From the NCBI RefSeq assembly GCF_009711475.1, contig NZ_SMMD01000852.1, positions 1-11,469 of the forward strand: a stretch of DNA of 11,469 nucleotides, read 5' to 3'. The notes below the pieces were generated by a model. It saw only the letters and a list, made by a program, of their open reading frames with translations. It did not search any database and was not told where the DNA came from. The DNA comes from Fulvivirga aurantia (lineage in GTDB: Bacteria; Bacteroidota; Bacteroidia; Cytophagales; Cyclobacteriaceae). Position numbers and translations under genes: made by a program. Of the stretch, positions 7,544 through 11,469 are shown piece by piece (positions within the stretch are counted from its first letter, which is position 1; each line of letters begins with the position of its first letter).

Positions 7544-8176
7544 TTGAATAAGACCTATCTAGATATAGACGCCTGGAACAGGAGAGATCATTTCCATTTC
7601 TTCAGGGGGTTTTCCGAGCCTTTTTATGGCATCGTGGTAGATATCGATTGCACTTTGGCTCACAAATTTGCCAAAGAAAATGGCCACTCATTTTACCTCT
7701 ATTACCTCTACAACTCACTCAAAGCAGTAAACACAGTAGAGCCATTCAAATACCGTATAGAAGGTGACAAAGTCGTGATATATGAGCGCATCGATCCGGC
7801 ACCTACAGTCGGTCGCGAAGATGGCACATTTGGGTTTTCTTATTTTCCATTTCACCCTGATTTTGAGGTTTTCTGTAAAGAAGCCAGGAAAGTTACAGAT
7901 AAAGTAAAGGCAGAAAGTACACTCAAACCGGGTGACGAGCAACATGTAATCTATTACTCCGCCCTGCCCTGGCTAAAATTTACTTCAATATCTCATGCAA
8001 GAGATCTAGAAAGACCTGACTCAGTACCAAAGATAAGTTTTGGCAAGTTGTACGATGATGGTGATAAAAAAATGATGCCGATGTCTGTGCATGTGCATCA
8101 TGCGCTGCTCGATGGCTATCATGTGAGCCAGTATGTAGACCTATTTCAGAAATTTATGAACGGGGAAGAATCTTGA
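7544..8176 (+). CDS. Chloramphenicol acetyltransferase-fold acyltransferase
   Basis: A 210-residue protein, the usual size of a type A chloramphenicol acetyltransferase (CAT) subunit, an acetyl-CoA-dependent O-acetyltransferase acting as a trimer. The active-site signature HHALLDGYHV at 185-194 gives catalytic His186 and the supporting Asp190; classical CATs have HHAVCDGFHV. Other family hallmarks are the N-terminal DIDAWNRRDHFHFF (7-20), the SALPWLKFTS segment (139-148) and the ERIDPAPTV region. The TTG start at 7544 is supported because it yields the CAT-like N-terminus and the preceding in-frame codon but one is the HAD stop. It lies inside a housekeeping-type operon and overlaps truA by 4 bases, with no transposon nearby. 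An intrinsic acyltransferase with an unknown acceptor is therefore as likely as a drug-resistance determinant. Confidence 0.88.
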   Translation: MNKTYLDIDAWNRRDHFHFFRGFSEPFYGIVVDIDCTLAHKFAKENGHSFYLYYLYNSLKAVNTVEPFKYRIEGDKVVIYERIDPAPTVGREDGTFGFSYFPFHPDFEVFCKEARKVTDKVKAESTLKPGDEQHVIYYSALPWLKFTSISHARDLERPDSVPKISFGKLYDDGDKKMMPMSVHVHHALLDGYHVSQYVDLFQKFMNGEES

Positions 8177-8916
8177 GATACTTTTTTGAAATAGCTTACG
8201 ATGGGGACAGCTATCATGGGTGGCAGCGACAAAAAAATGCCATTTCTGTACAGCAGGTGGTGGAAGAGGCTTTGTCGACAATTTCCCGGGAAAATATAAC
8301 CATCATGGGTAGTGGCAGAACCGATACCGGGGTGCATTGTGAGCAACAATTCTTTCATGCTGATTTACAGACGAAGATAGATACAGAAAAATTGCGTTTT
8401 AAGCTGAATAGCTTCCTGCCACCGACTATTAGCATTCAAAAAATAGCTAGAGTGGGCGATGAGGCTCATGCTCGTTTTGATGCTACGAGTAGGTCTTACG
8501 AGTACCGAATCACAAATCAAAAGTGGCCATTTGCGCAAGGGAGGGCTTACTATTATACAAAAGAAATAGATATTAAAACCATGAATCAAGCCGCTGCGTT
8601 ATTACTCGGGGAGCATGATTTTCAGGCGTTTAGTAGAGTGAAAACAGAAGTTAATAACTTTATTTGCACCATTACAGAAGCGCGATGGGAAAAGGACGGT
8701 CAGTATATTACTTTTCATGTCACTGCCAACCGGTTTTTGAGAGGGATGGTAAGAGCACTGGTAGGGACCTTACTAGAAGTAGGTACCGGAAGGCTGACAA
8801 TCGATAGCTTCAAAGAAATAATTGAAAACAAGGATAGACGCCAGGCTGGTTCGGCAGCTCCGGCAGTAGGACTTTATTTAACATCGGTAACCTATCCTGA
8901 AGAAATATTTACCTAG
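8173..8916 (+). CDS. truA: tRNA pseudouridine(38-40) synthase TruA
   Basis: A 247-residue enzyme that isomerises uridines 38, 39 and 40 in the anticodon stem of tRNAs. The catalytic aspartate is Asp51 in GSGRTDTGVH (46-55). The family-conserved active-site tyrosine is Tyr109 in RSYEYR, and the C-terminal FLRGMVRALVGTLLEVG (188-204) is the typical TruA core. The start is TTG at 8173, overlapping the stop of the CAT-like gene in TTGA. It is convincing because it begins MRYFFEIAYDGDSYHGWQRQ, the standard TruA N-terminus, and no ATG fits. A purine-rich GGGGAAGAA just upstream (8162-8170) could act as a ribosome-binding site, unlike the neighbouring starts. Translation is probably coupled to the upstream gene. 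The length and motifs are normal, so it should be functional. Confidence 0.97.
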   Translation: MRYFFEIAYDGDSYHGWQRQKNAISVQQVVEEALSTISRENITIMGSGRTDTGVHCEQQFFHADLQTKIDTEKLRFKLNSFLPPTISIQKIARVGDEAHARFDATSRSYEYRITNQKWPFAQGRAYYYTKEIDIKTMNQAAALLLGEHDFQAFSRVKTEVNNFICTITEARWEKDGQYITFHVTANRFLRGMVRALVGTLLEVGTGRLTIDSFKEIIENKDRRQAGSAAPAVGLYLTSVTYPEEIFT

Positions 8917-8919
8917 CAC

Positions 8920-10692
8920 TTGGAAAAAGAGAAAGTAAACAGCGGGAGTATAGTAGATTTTAAGGTGCTGAAGCGGCTGATGAAATTCGTGAAGCCCTAC
9001 AATGGAAAGTTTTACTTTCTGATTTTACTCACAGTAGGTTTAGGTGTATTGGCACCTTTACAACCGTTACTCATACAACAAACACTTGATAAATATGTAG
9101 CTTTTGGCGACTACAACGGCATGGTCATGATGATCATGATCTTAGTTGGCCTGTTAGTTTTAAGAGCTATTGTGCAATACCTGCATACTTTTATGTCAGG
9201 TTGGTTGGGCCAGTATATCATTCGAGATATTCGTGTTCAATTATACAAGCATCTAGTGAGGCTTAAACTAAAATTTTTTGATAATACGCCAATTGGTCGA
9301 CTCGTGACCCGTACAATAAGCGATGTGGAGACATTGGCCGATGTATTCTCACAAGGGTTAGCCGCTATGGTGGGTGACTTACTACAGCTGGTTTTTATAC
9401 TCATCGTAATGTTTGTGAGTGACTGGCGATTGGCACTCATCAGTTTGTCTACATTGCCTATTTTATTGATCAGTACCTATATCTTCAAAGAAAAAATTAA
9501 GGTGGCTTTCAATGATGTGAGAAATGCCGTTTCTAACCTGAATTCTTTTGTACAGGAGCATATCACCGGTATGAGTATCGTGCAGATTTTTGGTAGTGAA
9601 AAGAGAGAAGAAGAGAAATTTAAAGAGATTAATCGGGAGCATCGCAGAGCAAATTTAAAATCCGTTCTTTATTATTCTATTTACTTTCCGGTAGCTGAAA
9701 TTATCAGTGCGGCAGGTATAGGCCTTTTGGTATGGTATGGAGCTAAGGGGGTCATAAATGAGGCAATAACAGGAATTACCATGGGTAAGCTGATTGCCTT
9801 TATTATGTACATTCAGATGTTCTTCAGGCCTATAAGGATGATTGCTGATAGGTTCAATACACTGCAGCTTGGTATAGTGAGCTCATCAAGGATCATGAAA
9901 TTGCTAGACAATGATGAGCACATTCCTAATGAAGGTACTCATGAGCCTGACCATATAGATGGTGACGTGTCATTTAAAAATGTATGGTTTGCCTATAAAG
10001 ACAATGAGTATGTACTAAAAGATATTTCCTTCGATGTAAAATCAGGAGAAACAGTGGCTTTAGTAGGTGCCACAGGTGCGGGTAAATCGTCTGTGATAAA
10101 CCTGCTCAATAGGTTTTATGATATAAATAGAGGCACTATCGAGGTAGATGGTAAAGACATCAGAGAGTATGAGCTGGAGTCTTTGAGAGCCAAGCTAGGA
10201 CTTGTTTTACAAGATGTATTTCTGTTTTCTGATACCATTGGTCAAAATATTAATCTCGGCAATGAAGAGATTGGTGAAAAAGAAATGCTAAATGCTGCAG
10301 ATCTTGTGGGTGCCAGAAAGTTCATAGAAAAATTACCAGGTGGCCTCGATTATAATGTACAGGAGAGAGGGTCAACTTTATCAGTAGGGCAACGACAGCT
10401 AATTTCTTTTGTGCGTGCCATGGTTTATGATCCTAAAATTTTGGTTTTAGATGAAGCCACTTCGTCAGTAGATACTGAAACTGAGGAGCTTATCCAGCAG
10501 GCGATAGACAAGATGATGAAAGGCAGGACATCAATTGTAATTGCACACAGGCTTTCTACAATCCAAAAAGCAGATAAAATAATTGTACTAGATAAGGGAG
10601 AGATAAAAGAAACAGGTACTCATGACGAATTAATTTCAAAGGATGGGTATTACGCTCAGCTTCATAAAATGCAATACAAAGAAATAATTTAA
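8920..10692 (+). CDS. ABC exporter half-transporter (permease fused to ATPase)
   Basis: A 590-residue exporter with a membrane domain (about 25-325, six predicted helices) fused to a nucleotide-binding domain (about 345-590), the MsbA/MdlB-like type IV half-transporter layout. It should work as a dimer in the inner membrane. All ATPase motifs are intact: A-loop Tyr359, Walker A GATGAGKSS (383-391), Q-loop Gln431, signature LSVGQ (487-491), Walker B ILVLDE with Asp511 and Glu512, D-loop SSVD, and H-loop His543. The intact catalytic Glu means a homodimer could hydrolyse ATP at both sites. The substrate could be lipid, drug or peptide and cannot be told from sequence. The start TTG at 8920 follows the truA stop by one codon in the same frame; the next in-frame Met is residue 21, so the longer form is preferred. 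The start is somewhat less certain than that of truA. Confidence 0.95.
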   Translation: MEKEKVNSGSIVDFKVLKRLMKFVKPYNGKFYFLILLTVGLGVLAPLQPLLIQQTLDKYVAFGDYNGMVMMIMILVGLLVLRAIVQYLHTFMSGWLGQYIIRDIRVQLYKHLVRLKLKFFDNTPIGRLVTRTISDVETLADVFSQGLAAMVGDLLQLVFILIVMFVSDWRLALISLSTLPILLISTYIFKEKIKVAFNDVRNAVSNLNSFVQEHITGMSIVQIFGSEKREEEKFKEINREHRRANLKSVLYYSIYFPVAEIISAAGIGLLVWYGAKGVINEAITGITMGKLIAFIMYIQMFFRPIRMIADRFNTLQLGIVSSSRIMKLLDNDEHIPNEGTHEPDHIDGDVSFKNVWFAYKDNEYVLKDISFDVKSGETVALVGATGAGKSSVINLLNRFYDINRGTIEVDGKDIREYELESLRAKLGLVLQDVFLFSDTIGQNINLGNEEIGEKEMLNAADLVGARKFIEKLPGGLDYNVQERGSTLSVGQRQLISFVRAMVYDPKILVLDEATSSVDTETEELIQQAIDKMMKGRTSIVIAHRLSTIQKADKIIVLDKGEIKETGTHDELISKDGYYAQLHKMQYKEII

Positions 10693-10734
10693 TTATTTTG
10701 TAGCTTTATCTGCAGCTTTGCCAAAACCTAAATA

Positions 10735-11451
10735 ATGCAATATCGCTATCTCGTCTTTCTAATTTGCTCATGGCTAATTGCTCTCGCACCAGAGGCAGTG
10801 GCGCAAAAGAAAAGATCGACTAATTTTTATAAAGGAAGGTATAAACCCATTAACATTTCACGAAGCAAAGCCTCCGTGGTTTGCCCCATTTTTGAAGACA
10901 GTCAGTATCCTTATCATGGCATTGGTTTTAAGCTTGGGGATCCGTTTGCTTTTACTTACAAGTTTTACCCTCATAAGAGGCTTGGCTTTGTGATCGATGC
11001 GGGTTCGGCAGCCAGCGGACTTTACAGTGAGTATCATCGCAATAATTTCTCAAATTATACAACACAAGACACCCTAAATAGTGACCAGGGCATTAGCTAT
11101 ACTACACACAAGGTAAATAGCGAATGGGTGCTCGAGGGTAAAGTACTATTTCAGCAAGATGCCTCAGATTTGCTTAAAGGGCTGCAGTGGTATGTGGGTG
11201 CAGGTTGGCAATGGAGACAGTTAGATATCGAGTACGAATATATTCTGGAAATAAACTTTACAGAAAATGAAATAGGTAAACTCAACGTTAGTAATGTAAC
11301 GATGGGACCAGTAGCCGCTGTTGGTATCGAATATGCCTATTTCGAACTGCCTATTTCTGCATTTCTCGAAGTAGAAGGCTATTATGATGTAGTTGAAGAT
11401 CCGGGCTGGATGAGGCTACAGGGGGGCGTTGGTCTACGGTATATTTTCTAA
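10735..11451 (+). CDS. Exported protein, probable outer-membrane beta-barrel
   Basis: A 238-residue protein of unknown function. Residues 1-24 form a signal peptide (MQYRYLVFLICSWLIAL..., ending AVAQ). The mature part has alternating hydrophobic and polar stretches suited to amphipathic beta-strands, such as FAFTYKFYP, LGFVIDAGSA, WVLEGKVLF, WYVGAGWQWRQL and AVGIEYAYFE. It ends in LQGGVGLRYIF, with the C-terminal aromatic typical of outer-membrane barrels recognised by the BAM machinery. The size suggests a barrel of about eight strands. It starts 42 bases after the ABC exporter gene and could be co-transcribed or use its own promoter; TTATTTTG at 10693-10700 is only a weak -7-like match. No family can be named, and barrel topology is inferred from pattern only. 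Confidence 0.8.
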   Translation: MQYRYLVFLICSWLIALAPEAVAQKKRSTNFYKGRYKPINISRSKASVVCPIFEDSQYPYHGIGFKLGDPFAFTYKFYPHKRLGFVIDAGSAASGLYSEYHRNNFSNYTTQDTLNSDQGISYTTHKVNSEWVLEGKVLFQQDASDLLKGLQWYVGAGWQWRQLDIEYEYILEINFTENEIGKLNVSNVTMGPVAAVGIEYAYFELPISAFLEVEGYYDVVEDPGWMRLQGGVGLRYIF

Positions 11452-11469
11452 ATAATTAATAAAATGTCT

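Larger units (their letters stand above)
5647..10692 (+). other. Predicted five-gene operon (thiolase, HAD, CAT-like, truA, ABC exporter)
   Basis: Five plus-strand genes are spaced by 7 bases, 3 bases, a 4-base overlap and 3 bases, with no terminator-like hairpin seen between them. This implies one transcript with coupled translation. The functions (thiolysis, small-molecule dephosphorylation, acyl transfer, tRNA modification, export) do not form one obvious pathway. The exported-protein gene at 10735 follows after 42 bases and could be a sixth member. Confidence 0.7.

Noticed and set aside
10693..10734. TTATTTTG and TAGCTTTA as promoter elements for the last gene.
   Set aside because: Both differ from TAnnTTTG and no TTG lies at the usual distance upstream; mentioned only in the gene entry.
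5647..11451. The plus-strand gene run as a novel defence or biosynthetic system.
   Set aside because: Each member is a familiar family, truA is housekeeping, and there are no nucleases, sensors, carrier proteins or mobile elements to support such a system.

Overview
The window looks like a chromosomal segment of a Bacteroidota bacterium, most likely of the Cytophagales/Cytophagia type. The DNA is AT-rich. One protein carries a C-terminal type IX secretion (Por secretion) sorting domain, and one gene belongs to the Bacteroidota-associated DUF4293 membrane family. Shine-Dalgarno sequences are weak or absent, and several control regions show partial matches to the Bacteroidota -33/-7 promoter (TTG, TAnnTTTG). 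The phylum call rests on sequence features and family knowledge; the order is an inference.

Left part, minus strand (158-3013): an exported protein with MORN/YwqK-like repeats, and the Hsp90-family chaperone htpG followed by a probable intrinsic terminator. A 292-base divergent control region (3014-3305) separates htpG from a plus-strand gene. It holds a compound hairpin and a perfect 17-base palindrome, neither of them assigned. Bases 1-157 are AT-rich with no convincing gene. No gene-free stretch exceeds 300 bases.

Middle (3306-5577): a 580-residue cysteine-free protein predicted to be secreted by type IX secretion ends at a strong intrinsic terminator. It converges on a minus-strand four-helix membrane protein of the DUF4293 family.

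Right part, plus strand (5647-10692): a very compact five-gene run, with gaps of 7, 3, -4 and 3 bases. It encodes a PcaF-like thiolase, a HAD-family phosphatase-like protein, a chloramphenicol-acetyltransferase-fold enzyme, the tRNA pseudouridine synthase TruA and an ABC exporter half-transporter. The last three genes all start with TTG. At two junctions (HAD/CAT and TruA/ABC) the downstream TTG lies in the same frame as the upstream stop, one codon after it. The run looks like a translationally coupled operon of mixed housekeeping genes rather than a single pathway. An exported protein ending like an outer-membrane beta-barrel follows after 42 bases.

I see no mobile elements, CRISPR arrays, tRNA or rRNA genes, and no coherent novel defence or biosynthetic system. 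The items most worth a second look are the TTG/same-frame junction pattern, the intrinsic CAT-family enzyme, the two inverted repeats between htpG and the secreted-protein gene, and the unidentified body of that secreted protein.
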